This document shows positions 13,646 through 27,714 of a DNA stretch of 64,000 bases, one piece after another (the stretch's first letter is position 1; every line of letters starts with the position of its first letter). Origin of the DNA: Eleginops maclovinus (Eukaryota; Chordata; Actinopteri; Perciformes; Eleginopidae); the NCBI RefSeq assembly GCF_036324505.1, contig NC_086354.1, forward strand, positions 8,732,795-8,796,794, written 5' to 3'. The position numbers were made by a program, and so were the translations under genes. A model generated the notes under the pieces. The model ran no database searches. It was not told where the DNA came from and worked only from the letters and a program-made list of their open reading frames with translations.

Positions 13646-14293
13646 TATGTTTTGTGTTTTAGCTATTTAGGGTTAGCCGTTAGCTAAACCATGAGTGTCT
13701 AGCATTCACAGGCTAATTGAAGTGTTAAAAGTTAGCATTCACTTTCATGTCACAATTTCACTCGATTCACTATTTTTTGGTTTTCAATTAGCAAAATTGT
13801 GTGGCACCAATTCCCCATTTAAAAAAACAACTTCAATTAGCGATAGCAATTTCATTCAAAAACACACAGCCTATAAGGAAATTATACAGCAGTTTAACTA
13901 TGTGCCATTACATCATATATTTCTGAAGTTTTGGGAAACATTTTTAAACCAATTACAACACAGGGTGATAGCTACCCGGCTTAGCTGTATGTGTTAGCCT
14001 GCAGAATAAGTCAAGTAGGTTTTTTAAGCTTTGGTAAACAACATGTAATCAAATACAGGCTTTTGTGCACACATCATGTAAACCATAAGTGCAGGTATAA
14101 CAGCCCCATTGTGAGTCAAATGTGTCTGACTGTTGTCCTAAATATGTTTTTCAAAGCTTACAGCTGTGATTAAATGTATTGCACCAGCATTGCACTGAGC
14201 CTGTAACATATGACTAGAGTCAGGTGAGGTTCAAAAGTATTTGCTGAGGGAGGAAAGTAGTGGACAAGCCTGGTAATTTCATTTAGGTGTAAA

Positions 14294-14296
<3 letters not shown>

Positions 14297-14342
<46 letters not shown>
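14297..14342. repeat. (CA)n microsatellite
   Basis: CA run of 46 bases. Confidence 0.95.
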
Positions 14343-14344
<2 letters not shown>

Positions 14345-14441
14345 ATTTTCTTTAAACACACACTGCTAACCGAAATACAGCTGCACTCACTACTATTGAG
14401 TTAAATTGGCAAATATCGCCTGCTGTGTACCGAGGCAACTC

Positions 14442-14576
<135 letters not shown>

Positions 14577-14779
14577 GATGAAAAGGATGCCAGCTAGACA
14601 TCAGCAGACAAATCCAAAATTCAATCAATCACAGTGTTGTCATTAGGTCTTATCATACACAGGATGTGACAGGCCCATGTCTCTGTAGGTGTCTGCTGTT
14701 GGTAAGTGCACACACTGACACTCATAAGCACCCACATAAGCATATAGTCTATTTAGACAGAAATATGTGTCTAGTCAGC

Positions 14780-14916
<137 letters not shown>

Positions 14917-16993
14917 CACTTTGTACTGCCACAGCCTAGGGACCATCAACTGTGTCTCATTCCCATAACACTGTACGACAGGCAGACAGAAAGGGTAACA
15001 AGCTGATTGGTTGCTTTCAATACACCAAATAAGAGCATATTCTAGAGATCACTAGATATGAAAATGTAGCCTGAAGCAAATCTGAAGGCCTCTTATACAG
15101 TAAACGCAGTCTCGCTGGATCGGGATATGAACATTGTGTTGTTCCCACATACTTCAATGCGAGTATGAAGCAAGACTTAGCTTATATTCAAAAGTTAAAT
15201 TGTGGATGAATAGCATTTTTATTTGATAATAAAGAACTGTGTTTGTTATTTGTTTTTGTGAGTCTGGACTGAATTCAGAATTCCATTCACAAAAGCAACA
15301 GTTTTAAAGGATGAGAAGGTGATTTTGCAGTTAAATATGTTTTGATGCAAAAAAAATACAATGTTACAATGAATGTATTAAAGGTTTTATTAATGTCTCT
15401 GTTAGTTATAAAAAGATCGTTTTTTAACAGTGGAACTGCTGTTTCAAATGTCTAACTAACAGCTTTCATGTACTTAAATAGTAATTTAATGAACCTTATT
15501 ATCCCTACTAATAAGGCAGTATGGAGGACATATCGAGCTTACATGGTGATCTGGAACAAACACATATAAATATAATTCAGCACTCATACAAATAATGAAG
15601 GGTCACATTAGGATTGCTTGTTATCCACAGCCTACAACGTGAACACATGCATCAAATCAAACCTTTAAGAGTTATAATGGTGCTTCTAACTCAGATATAC
15701 ATATTTAGGGGAACTATTAAGGAAACATATCATTCAATTAGGGAGCAGGGGAGATGTGTTGAGGCCCAGGGTAGTGATTGATCCAGGGCAAACACACAAC
15801 AGCAGGCTTATTTACAGACTGAAATGAGAGGCAGATCTTTCAGGATCAAGCGCTCTGAATGTTTGGAGGAGCAACGTCCTCCGCATAAACTACCTTTAAG
15901 CTCTCAATCTGACACACAAACACATACGTGCTGACAGTAGATCATCTCTTCTGTGTTGTTGAAATCAAGCCTTTGTATTTAAAAATATGTATATGTCGAG
16001 AAAAACAGTTGAGATTGGCGTGTCCTGAGTGATTTATTTTCCAGATAAAAAAGGAACAAGGCCTGAGTTTTGCAATAGAAGGAAGAGGTTAACCCACGTT
16101 GCCCCAACCATTCATGCTGCAGTATAGCTACAGCCTGTCCGTTAGCTCTCCTGAAACCACACGCACCGCACAGCCCTTTTTCTCTTCACTGCAACGGCTC
16201 AGCAGGTGCTGGTCCTATGACAGCGTGTAGTTACAGGAAGTGAGTACAACACAGACAGGCGGTGGGATTAGCTAACATTGTGGTGGAAGCAGGGCGGTAG
16301 GAAGGAAAGGAAAGGAGACTGGGTGATATAAGAGACAGAACAAAAGTGTTGGGAGGCAGAAAGTGTGTGTGTGTGTGTGTCTGACTGTAAATCAGACCAT
16401 AATAACATAAACCGCAAGGCCACAGAGTCGTGTTACTGGAAAAAACACATCGCAAACACACACACTTTCTCTTAGTTTGGGTACACATCCTCAGATGTAT
16501 TATTAGTATACCTTTAATGGTGAAAAATATGTCGCTATTATAGAAGAAAAAAAAGAGAAGCAACCTCATATTGATTAAAATATATATTAAAACATAATAT
16601 TTAATATTTCTCTGAATTAAAAAGAAATCCCCAAATGTAAATATATACGAGATATTTATATATATATAAAAAATAATGTATTGTTTTTAAAAATAATAAT
16701 GAAGAAATGTTATAATCGATACCTTTAATGGTAACTGCTCCGTTTACAGATATGATTGTTTTTGCTGTTCTATTCTATAGTGCCAGATGTGAGGGCAACT
16801 CTGTTCCCCTCATCAGCACAAAACAGCTCTCATTACACTCACACTACTCCAACAGACACCAGATGGCCTTCATTAGCACATGCCGACACACACACACAAA
16901 TTTACATGGCATAGAGCATCTCCTGCCCTATTATTGTTATGTAAGTAAACGTGGCCTGGTATAAATCTGAGCCTTTTAGCCATCTTCCAGTCA

Positions 16994-17187
<194 letters not shown>

Positions 17188-17265
17188 AAGCTGTCAGGGC
17201 CCGAGTGTTGAGTATTACTGCCGAGAAATTACACCTCACTCACCCTGCATGACACAGCGTGACCT

Positions 17266-17270
<5 letters not shown>

Positions 17271-17341
<71 letters not shown>
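17271..17341. repeat. (CA)n microsatellite
   Basis: Pure CA run of about 70 bases. Confidence 0.97.
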
Positions 17342-17344
<3 letters not shown>

Positions 17345-20300
17345 CTCCATCTGTCCCCACACACACATGCCTCTATGTATGTATGTGCATGTGATGTTGA
17401 CTGTATGTGTATGTGTGTTTCTGTACCTGCCCATCCTTGCTAAAGGGTGAAATGTCATTGTGGGTACCAATCCCCCGCTGTTTGACGCACGCACACATAC
17501 TGTCATGGTTTCCCGCAGCACTTTACAGCTAAGGCGGCCGCCTAAGCAACGCACACCTGCACTTTCTGTTTTTTCTAAGATCAGAGATCATTTTCGGTTT
17601 TTTTATATTGTTTTCATTTATATTTATTGTGTAATTGAATACATATTTACATTTATTTTCAGACTTGCACAAAAAGTCATAGACGTGCCATATTTAATTG
17701 TTCCCCCCTTGAACACCAGTTAATTAAACTCTTTAAAGCCTAGGTGCCTGCAGGATGTTATTATTATAATTAATATCACCCTCGTTTAATCTTTTGTTTT
17801 TATCTGTATGTATCATGGCAAGTTCTGTACATCACCTTTCTTTCCTTTGATATTTCTGCCCACATTCTTAAATATTTTTGTTCCACATAAAAAGCAACTA
17901 TTGATTTGTTTTTGCACACATTTAAAAGAAGAACAAAGAAGAAAATTGTGATCTGTAATAAATGTATTAGAAAAAACTTTTTAAAAAAGCTTTCATTTTT
18001 ATGAATTCATGTTGTTGCATCACAATAGCATATAGTGATAGGACAACTCCGAGCATGCATTTGGGCAACAGGCTCATTATCATGCAGTATTTCTCATTTC
18101 ATGTGTGCTCCTGCATGGTATGGTCATAGTCTGGTCGTATCCTCCATTATACATTCAGATATTAAGAGGCAATTTGATTGGACCATCAGTTTATGATGTG
18201 TTCCCAATGTGGCCGCATGTAGAAAATTGACTTATCATTCATGGACAAGGACTTGTGGCATTGGAATCCACAAGCTGGCATCTTTTTTTGAGGGGGCCAT
18301 GTGACAAAATGCTGTCTAAATATCTGTTTGGCTGAAGTGGCTGGCTCTGAGCACATTTCCCCGAAACCATCAAACACAAGCAGACACACACACTTTGCCC
18401 GGAGTGAGTGCTGACGTATTTATCACATTAGTATTAGCCCTTCTCTCTGTCACCACAATCCTCACAGCTGGTGTTGACATGCGGTCCCCTGCAGCATCCC
18501 TGAGGCCCTGGCATGTGTGTGTGTGTGTGTCTGAGGGAGTGTGTGAAATCTTTTTTTATATTCCTTACAGTTATAATTTCTCTTTGTTACAAAATAAGCT
18601 CTTCTCAAGATACATGTGACAGGAAAAGGAGCATGAAATGAGGGAAAAGCAGTCAAAAAAGGAGAAAGGAAAGAGAAATGGGATATAAGAGAGGAGAACA
18701 GGGTCAGCGAGCGACAAGGGAGAGACAAAGATTGGTGATGCCAGTTTCCATATGACAAGCGGCGATGTTATGAAGATGGACGGGCGGCTGAGACGGAGCG
18801 CCTGACCTTTCCCAAAATGCCACATGTCACCGTGCTTTTATGTCACTCCCCGCAAAACAATATGTCAGGGGCATAAAAAATCATTACGCCCTCACTGAAT
18901 TATGCTGTTATGGCACACCGCAAAAAAATAATCATTAAGATGACATTATTCCACACTTAACTAGGAGGAGGACGGAGAAGGGAGGGGGCATGAAAGAGGC
19001 TCTTTGAATTTATGATTCCTCGTGATTTCATGAGTAACGTAGCCGCTACGAACCATTGTCTTTTTTTAGATGTATCGTTATGACTTTCATTCTTTGACGT
19101 GGGACTTTGGGGAAAAGCTAAAAGAGCAGCGATGATTGCACAGAGATCATGAGAGGAGATATAACGCGTCACAATGGAGCTGTGCGGCACTGATCTTATG
19201 AAATTGGCTGTATATTATGGTCTATTTAAAGTGAGCATCCTGAAGCTGAGAAAGGCCTCCGAGGGACATTGACTCAACAGAAATCCTAAGAGGCGAGATG
19301 GGAAGTCTAATAAGAATCCCCCACCCGAGAACTGAGCCATGTAATAGTCGTCGTACAGCTCCTTAATGTCTCTATAGGATGTAGTTACAAGGATTCAGGG
19401 GGGAAAATAAAAGTTCAACACCTACCGGAGATTATTAAAATAAATGGAGTATGTCGCAAAGGTTTCTCATTTTAAAATTCAACTGTGTGGCATTTCCATC
19501 GTAAGAAAGGGTCATTTTGAGAGTACGCTGAAGGCTTGAATATGACGCATTGGAACCAGTAATCTATGGAAGCATGAGGACAAATCATGATCTGTATTAT
19601 CATTCAAATCCTTAGATTTTAGCCATGTTAAAAATACTGATTGATACATTTCCCAGAGCAAATGTTGATTAACTCAAATGATATTTTTGATACTTGATAT
19701 TAAGCTTACCCAGAAAACAAATCTAAAGAAATGTTCTAAATCTAAAACTATCAGGCTGCATATTTAGTCTTTGGGCACAAAGGACTACTTCTTATTCTAT
19801 ACCACATTAATGACGGAAACAAACAGTAGTGTAATGCTTTCAAACACTAAATGTGGTATGATCAGCTGTATCTCAGAAACTACAAGTAATACAGTCAGGT
19901 GTTGGGTGTTTGTGAACTTAGGTTAAAGGTTAAATTTAGGTTAAAGTTCAAAGATATGCAATCAGTGTAAAAGAAAAGATGTATATGAAATATATTTAAT
20001 AAACATAATGTTAGCATTTATCCTAATTTCTCAAAAATCCTGGCTTTGGCTGATGATGAATATGTGATTCTCATGTTATCTTAAAGTTTAATACTAGCCT
20101 AAAAATTGTCAGTACCAGATTTCAATACTTTAGACCAATCAGAACGGGTTGTGGCCTTTTTCCGGTTCATATTTCATATTGAATTTGGGGAAAATGGGTT
20201 AAAAACCGCTTCTCTCGTCTCATGTTTGTGGGGATAATAGAGTATTGGTTGGAGCGGTTCAGATGGAGGCTGGCACATGATATGGCACGTTAACCCGGCG

Positions 20301-20465
20301 GATAAAGTGATGCCTTTATGTCCAATTGAACTATTGATCTGAGGGATTGCACAGAGGCAGAGTTTGACATTTTGCCTGGTATTTCAGCTGGGAGATGTTC
20401 TAGCTTCAGACATTTGACCTATATAACCCTGAACATGACTGCACACACCAACACACTCACATGCT
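17345..20465. other. Non-coding block
   Basis: Includes a GC palindrome near 17.53 kb that may be a transposon end, the island at 18.8 kb, and repeated AGGTTAAA motifs at 19.92 kb. Otherwise unique. Confidence 0.55.
18815..18965. promoter_or_regulatory. Candidate regulatory island (HOX/CDX-like motifs)
   Basis: GCTTTTATG (18834-18842), GGGCATAAAAAATCATTACG and AATAATCATTAAG are HOX/CDX-like sites, separated by ACATGTCACCG and TATGTCAGGGG. Unique sequence without an open frame. Confidence 0.3.

Positions 20466-20467
<2 letters not shown>

Positions 20468-20540
<73 letters not shown>
20468..20540. repeat. (CA)n microsatellite
   Basis: Pure CA run of about 73 bases. Confidence 0.97.
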
Positions 20541-20541
<1 letters not shown>

Positions 20542-21028
20542 CGTCTTGTCCGATCGGTGTGTGCATGTCGTCAGTTCTAATAGCGCCTGACATCAGCAGA
20601 ATTGAGTTTGGAGTCAATGTGGATGTCCTCTGTAAGCCAATCATCCAATCAGCGCTCTCCTGACTGTGTGGGTCAAAGGGCAAGGTGATGTCATACTTTC
20701 TGACAACATGACAAAAAGCCTATGAGAGAGGCAGAGCAAGAGAGAGAGAGAGTTTCTTATAGGTTTCGGGGTGCTACCATGCCACAGTGGTGGACTGAAC
20801 CCACACATATACACACTCACAAACGTTAAGGACCCTGTCTGCTTCTCCAAATCTGGCAGCCAACAATAAAGCACTCAGTGAAACATTTATGACTTTCATA
20901 AACAAGAGCCAGTGATTAATGTTAGCCCTCTTCTTTGGGATTTCTAATAAAGTATGACACATTTACACCCGCGGTCAGCGCAGCCAAAGCCCTATTAAAC
21001 ATGTCTGAGAGGATAGATGGCCACGGCG

Positions 21029-21183
<155 letters not shown>

Positions 21184-22131
21184 AGAAGTAATGGATATTA
21201 ACCAAACAATGCCCTGCTCATGTTTTTCCATTCAAGTCATAATAATCGGAGCACCCACACGTCAAATTTGCCGTGACATCCAAGGCTTTTCCGATTGGAG
21301 CGTGGGGCTGGCAGCGAATCTCGTCACTTTCCCGTATAACTGTGATTGTTCCAAGATTGCCTCCTACTTCTACTTGTCCCGTAGTCTTGTTTAACAGCTG
21401 GACTGCGCAGCAAGGCTTGTTAAACCTGTGATATATTACCACCAATATCGAGGGAAAAACATCAACAACAAAACTCTGGCTGAACAGCCCGATGTCTCTA
21501 ATGGCCTGTTTCCTTCGTGAAAATGACTCAGTGAGAAATACTTGTCACTTATTTTCCAGACTTTGCACCTTTTCTGATAGTAAAGTGACGTGTTGCATTA
21601 GCGTAACAAAGGAAAATTGAAGCCATATTGTTATACGACTTCAATTTTACCTCAAACAGTATGTAGCTATACATTCTGTACGACCTTCAAAGACGTTGGG
21701 TTAAATCATTAAGCAAGAATATAACAAACTGAAAAAAAGTGGAAAAGTCCTTTGCTGCTTTGATAGTAAATACAAAATAGTTGTGTTAGGGGATCTGGCT
21801 GAATATTGGACCTTACCCTAGAAAACAGGCACACATATTATAGATGTAAAAGGGAAGCTGTTAAGGGATAAATATAAAACCTAATTCAACCTGGTCTATT
21901 TGCCAGTGATTTTAAAACCCATATTAGGTGTGAATACTATTCAATTCAACATGAGCTTGGTCAACTAATTTAGCTTCGCTGTGAAATCATTTGAGTAATT
22001 TTCAGATTCAAAAGGTCAAAACACACCAACCTGTCAAAGCATGGAAAACCCTAATTTAATTTTCTTATTTGCACTCCTTCTGCTGCTATGTCTCCTTGCA
22101 TCCTTGGGGCTATTTGGATGTGAATATCCAT

Positions 22132-22250
<119 letters not shown>

Positions 22251-24350
22251 GTAATAAACCATGCCATGACTCCACTTCTCCATTATACTGTAATCATCTA
22301 AAAGTAGAGAGAGACATTAAAGTAGTAATGAGGACATTTTGAGGAGGGAAAAAAAACATTAGGGCCAATACCACATTAAGAGCGCCACACAAACTTGCAT
22401 TCACCTTTAGCTTCCATCCAATTTACCACAGTCACATTTGGTGCTGTAGATGCAATCATCTTACTATTTTAATATTAGTCCCGTTTTCTGTTATTCCATT
22501 CAGCCACCTCAAAGTCATTACCAGCAATGTTGTCATGGTAAAAATCGTCCAGACGATGATGATTATAGCAAAGAATTGCTAATACAAACCAAATTACGTT
22601 TTGTTTTGGAGGGTTATTAATTAATGCTGAAAGATTTAAAAGAATGTTTGCTAAAAAACAGTATACATGTATTTGGTGTTTGTTTGTACTTGGTCAGTTT
22701 ATACACTAGCAATCTCCAATTGGCATGTATTTCTGTTTCCTACTTGTTATTTGATTGGTGCATTATTTGTAAGTGTGGGCCATAAGAGTAGCTAGTCAGT
22801 TCAATTACGGCTAACGCTAGCTTGACCCTACCCATGACATGACATTTCTGTGCTAATCTTGACAAACTTAGGGGAGACTAGTTGGCCAACTGCTAGCTTC
22901 CACTTTCCAAGTGAATGATCAATTTAACCGCATGATAGGTCTCCAAAATGTTAAATGTTATGAAAGGGTCAGACGTGGTGAGTCAGTGACAGTAAAAATG
23001 CAGTATTGCAATACAAAATATGACTTTCTAGCAATGGCAGCCAACAACTGGCAGTCAACCACTGCTTGGAAAACACCTTCTCAGAGGCTTGATTACTGTT
23101 GCCAAAAACATGTCCAAGAGCCTTTTTCTGCTCTTGAAAAATGAAATAAATAAGCATAGGAACTACATTATTATAACTAAGTTTGATTGTAAATGTATGG
23201 CAGTTTCAAAAGACTGTTGTGTAGACGGTGAAAACTTCCACTAATCCTTGATTCCTCACACTTCGCCTTTGACTATACTGACTTTCTCACCATGTCTAGC
23301 CCTCTTCACCCCAGTCCTACCCGCTGTAACCATAGCAGCATATTGTCTCAGACTTTACCAGGAATCCTATCGCCCTCCATTTCTAAAGTACAACCCAGAG
23401 CCACCCATTGTTTTATTGCCCCGTGTTGTTCTCTGAAAGACTGGAATTCGCTGAGGTAAAATCAAACCAGATATTTAGGTTGAAAGTGGGTGAAAAGGAG
23501 GGGAGAAGATTTGTAAAAACCAGACCTTTGGTTTTGGAACTGTTTCACATTATTATTGATATTTATGGTTATGGACCATAGGATTATACATGTTTCCAAA
23601 CCATGGCATTTTGTGATCGTTTGAATGTATACAAGGTTGTTTGTTAGTGATTATGCACATTCCTGATAAATAGCCATAAAGTTATTACCAAGAAATGAAA
23701 GAGGTAAGAAAGGGATAAAGCAAGGAAGCAAGGGAGGGTGTGTGAGGCTGTGTGCTTGAAGGGATGGGAGGGTTTAGGAGTGCGAGCCTGCCCGGCTCCC
23801 TGCTGGGCCTCCATTCATTGAAGCTCTTTTACAAGGGACCCTGCATGGCAAAAAGGGGCAAACTTGCCAGGGTAAAGGAAAGGGGTGGGCAAGTCCATTC
23901 GAGGATGCAACTGTTGCTATGTGGGGGGAAAATACAGTAGTGTGCTTTGGTCTCCCTCAGTAAAATGTGGCTAAATAAGTACTGAGAACTGCCAAAGCAT
24001 CTAAATATAATTACATTTAAATCATTAACATAAATACCTAGTTTATAACCATAACCATATGTTCCTGATGATACCGTATCTTCTGGCTGTTTGCATGTGG
24101 GTGGCTCTGATTGTGACGGTACGATCCGTGTGGGAAGTAAGGGTGGTGTTAGTGGAGGTGGTGGTGGTGAAAGGGGGAACTCTTATTGTGAAATCCCGGT
24201 GGAGGGTAATTGGAATTCAATAGGAGTTAGATCATGGCTGCTGCCTTAGTTCCTTTGAGGGAAAAGCTATGGGGGATTAGCAGTCGTTAGCCCATAGTGA
24301 TGTGAAGTGGAAAGGAACAGCTGGCACTCAGCTAGCCACATGGGGTGTGA

Positions 24351-24463
<113 letters not shown>

Positions 24464-26094
24464 ATTTTGGTGTGAAGGAAAGAGATAGTAAGCAGTAGAG
24501 GGTGTTTTTCAGTATGCCACCTCTCTCCATCTGCGTGTGTGTTAGCGAGCGGTGGGGATTGCCACAGAACTCCCTGTAAAAGTTGCCTCACCACAATGAT
24601 TTGGGGATAAATGTACTAGTTTTACCCTAATGATTTGTGACTGTACTTGGGATAGCTTATCGCCCGTTTAAAATACATTTTATTCTATGCTATGCTTTGG
24701 ATCCTTTTTGCCGCCTCCTCGATGGAAGTTTCTAGACTGTGGGGAGTCTGCTAAACTGTCAGTCCTGCAGTGTTTTTACAAGCTCAGAAACACTTTGTTA
24801 TTTTATATAAAAGCAGCCAGGCAGGTTTGCTGAATACTTTTGGCATTTTATGTGGGAGGATGAAGGAGGGATGGAGGGAGGCAGTGAAAGAGCAGGAGAG
24901 GAAAGGTGGAGTAAATAGCACTTTTAGTCGTCCGGTCTGAGGTTCGGGCACGTGGCCCGACACTGCGGCGAGCAGCAACCACTGCCATAATAATGCTACG
25001 CAATGCCGGAGCATGGACCTTCGTTTTTTTTATGTGTCTCTGGGTTAGATTATACTGAAAGCTTCTTTTGAGTTTGCAAACACTTCTGTTTACGGAGGTA
25101 CTAAGACCTTTGTCCTGTGCAAATATCGTATTATCTATGGCAACAACATTTGCACATTTGTATGACCCCTGGATGCTCATGAATTTCTAACATTTCAAAA
25201 ACCATCAACAGTTATGTCTTACTGCTGCATCTGGTGCTCATTGATGTTGGCAGTCTAAATTTCTACCAGGGTTACAACAAGGCACATCTTTCATGTAAAG
25301 CTTCTAGATACGAACCTTTAAGTAATCATTTCTAACAAACTAAATAAGTTCATTTGAGATGTAGAATGTAAAAGAAATCAAAGCTTGTTCCTTTGTATTT
25401 TACTAATACTGCAATTTTTTTTCGGAAGATAACTGTCCCGATTAACTGTTAGTCATTAAAGTCACAATAAAGGACTTGAATTTTAGAATACATTTTAACC
25501 TTGGTCATGTTCTATGGAATTTTTTGTGTATCCCATTTTGTAATCCACATTTAGAGTGTGATAGGTCATTTCCTGAAACCTTTTGTTTCACATTACAAGC
25601 AGCTTTAATACCAGAGTCACCATAATTGAAAACTAATAGCAAATAAACCAACCGAGTTGCTTGCAGTTACTACGTGGTAACATTTCAAATTGGCGCTGCA
25701 GTGGTTCCCCAACAGGCAGATAAAAAAATAAATAAAAAAGAAGTCAGCTAGCAACAGAAACCTTTTCCGATGATAGGCACGGCCTCATGAGAGACCTCAA
25801 TTCAAACACTGTACGGGATATATCAGACCTTTGTCTCACCCCCTGTGGGGTCAGAACGACAAGACCCACTCCTCTCATCAATGTCATGTTCTCCCTTTTC
25901 CTCTCTCTCTTCCCACCTCTCTATCAAGCCAGGTCAGGCTATTAAATGGTAGAATACATTATAGAGAAAGAGGGAGGGTGTGGGTGGCTAATAGATTGGA
26001 ATATTATAACCATACAATAATTTCATGAAAAAGTCAAGGAGGGATCATCGTTCTTATTAACTCCAAGAGAAATTGAGGCTGAAAAATGTTCAAA

Positions 26095-26220
26095 TAGAAA
26101 AATGTTAATGCCAGGCTATACTACATGTAATTGTTCCTGCACCATTCCCTGGGCTGGCCCCATTCATGCCACTTTATTAGTGGTAATTGAGGATATGAAT
26201 TATAAATGGGGGGGTGATTT
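26095..26220. promoter_or_regulatory. Candidate homeodomain-site cluster
   Basis: ACATGTAATTGTTCC, TTATTAGTGGTAATTGAGG and GAATTATAAATGG give several TAATT cores in about 90 bases around a GC-richer centre (CCCTGGGCTGGCCCC). Confidence 0.3.
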
Positions 26221-27609
26221 CTCTCCTCCTTCTCATTGAAAGTGAAGCGTAATGACCACTGCCATTGTTTAACCTTCATAATCGTCTGTTCTCATTTCTT
26301 TGCTTTGCTCTCCCCTTCCCCATTTTCCTTTTTACTTCTTAACTTGTATAGGTTTTTCTCTTATTATTCTCTCTGCTTATTCCTATTCTTGTCACTCCCC
26401 ATTCCCTCCTCTACTCATCTCCTTTTTTTTTCTTTCCTTTTACTGCTGTATCTTTTTCAGGCTTCTGTTCTACATTCCTCTGATCATTGTGTTCTGCTGA
26501 AATGTGAACTAGAAGAGTTTAAAGGTACGCTAGACACACACATACATGGATACAAACACACATAATTATACACCCACACAGTTAGATGAGGGGGTTGGCG
26601 GTGCTTTTTACCTTGCTGTAATTGCTTAATAAGCCCCACCAGTGATGTGTATGCCCCAGGCGAGGGATCCAGCAACGGGGGCTTGGGGGGGGTTCTTGGC
26701 ATCGTTTCTGAGAAGTTCACTTTTTTTATTTAGGCTTTTTAAATATCAGCAGCTCCACACCTACCATCCAACAAAGTCCATTAGCCCCGGCCTCTCACCC
26801 ACGACCAGTCTGCTTTTTATTTACAACATCAAACGTTTCACTTCATTAAATTACCTTTTCTTTCCCCTCCCCTCCTTACTCTCCTCTCAAAGCACTCTGA
26901 GTTGCATTTAGTTGAAACATGTTTTCCGAAACAAAAGGAGTGGTGGTGTGGAGGGGGGGATAAAACAGCCCTACGATGCAGTCTGCAGTGGTTTTATAGC
27001 GGGGTATAATGGGCAATTGGGAGAAAGTATTTAATAGGAAACCGACATTGTGCTGTAATGCAACTGTTGTTAAAGGGGGGACTGATTCAGCCGGTGTCTC
27101 TGAAACGTGGAGGGCTGCTGTTCGCCATTTTCCCTTTTGAAGTCATTAACTGCCTTTTAAGTGGTGATGACTGCATGAGTCTGTTCTGGAGACACTTGAG
27201 TTTGTGTGTGTCCTGAGCTGTGATGTCAACGTATGCAGCCAATTGAACACATTGTTACCCATGTCTTGCAGATTCAAACCAAACTATAATGTAGTCTTTA
27301 AGCAGCGGGGTAAAACACAATGATGCAGGTGGATTATTAGCCAAAAAGAAATTCAGTTGAATATCTTTCCTCAGTCAAATTTAATTATGTGTTGTCACTT
27401 TAAACAGTCAGACCTGGATCTATTTCTTTAAAAAGTGTGCCACCTACCTTAATTTAAAGTTAAAATGAAATAAACAGAATGTGATACAATTACATTTGTC
27501 CATTTCTAAAGTCTTCTAACACAATTGATTGTTGTTTAGCTCCAATCTCCCATTAGATATGCAAGACGTTGTGTGTAAAACCCCTCTGAAACCCAAATCT
27601 TTTACTCAC

Positions 27610-27711
27610 ATTTTTTTTCTTCTCCGCCATTGATCGAGAGTTTGATTTGATCTAGGTCCCTCATGTACTGCCACATCTGCAGCTTGTACTGCTGTGTGAA
27701 GCGGGCGTCAG
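27610..27711 (-). CDS. Single internal coding exon of an unidentified gene
   Basis: This is the only segment that reads like real coding sequence. On the minus strand a pyrimidine-containing tract ends in CTCACACAG, followed by 102 bases of open frame and the donor T|GTGAGTAA (27609-27604). The exon starts with two bases of a split codon, has 33 full codons and ends with one base, so it is phase 1-1 and can be skipped without a frameshift. The peptide begins DARFTQQYKLQMWQYMR, continues DLDQIKLSINGG and ends in an acidic-lysine tail (EEKK). It is polar, rich in Gln and charged residues and likely helical; the heptad-like Leu/Ile/Met spacing would suit a coiled coil. Third codon positions are largely G or C, unlike the AT-rich flanks. 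I do not recognise the family and assign no function. No partner exon was found in the window, so the flanking introns would exceed 27 kb and 36 kb. A chance open frame with good splice sites is possible but less likely. Confidence 0.6.
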
Positions 27712-27714
27712 CTG

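Larger units (their letters stand above)
10700..14290. other. Non-coding block
   Basis: Contains an 18-base hairpin AAATCGCT-AC-AGCGATTT (10795-10812), the island at 12.7 kb and the three-unit tandem repeat at 13.2-13.6 kb. The rest is unique AT-rich sequence. Confidence 0.6.

Noticed and set aside
24784..25014. Minus-strand frame with a signal-peptide-like start (LLWQWLLLAAVSG)
   Set aside because: Hydrophobic start alone is weak; the remainder is low-complexity and there is no donor or family resemblance.
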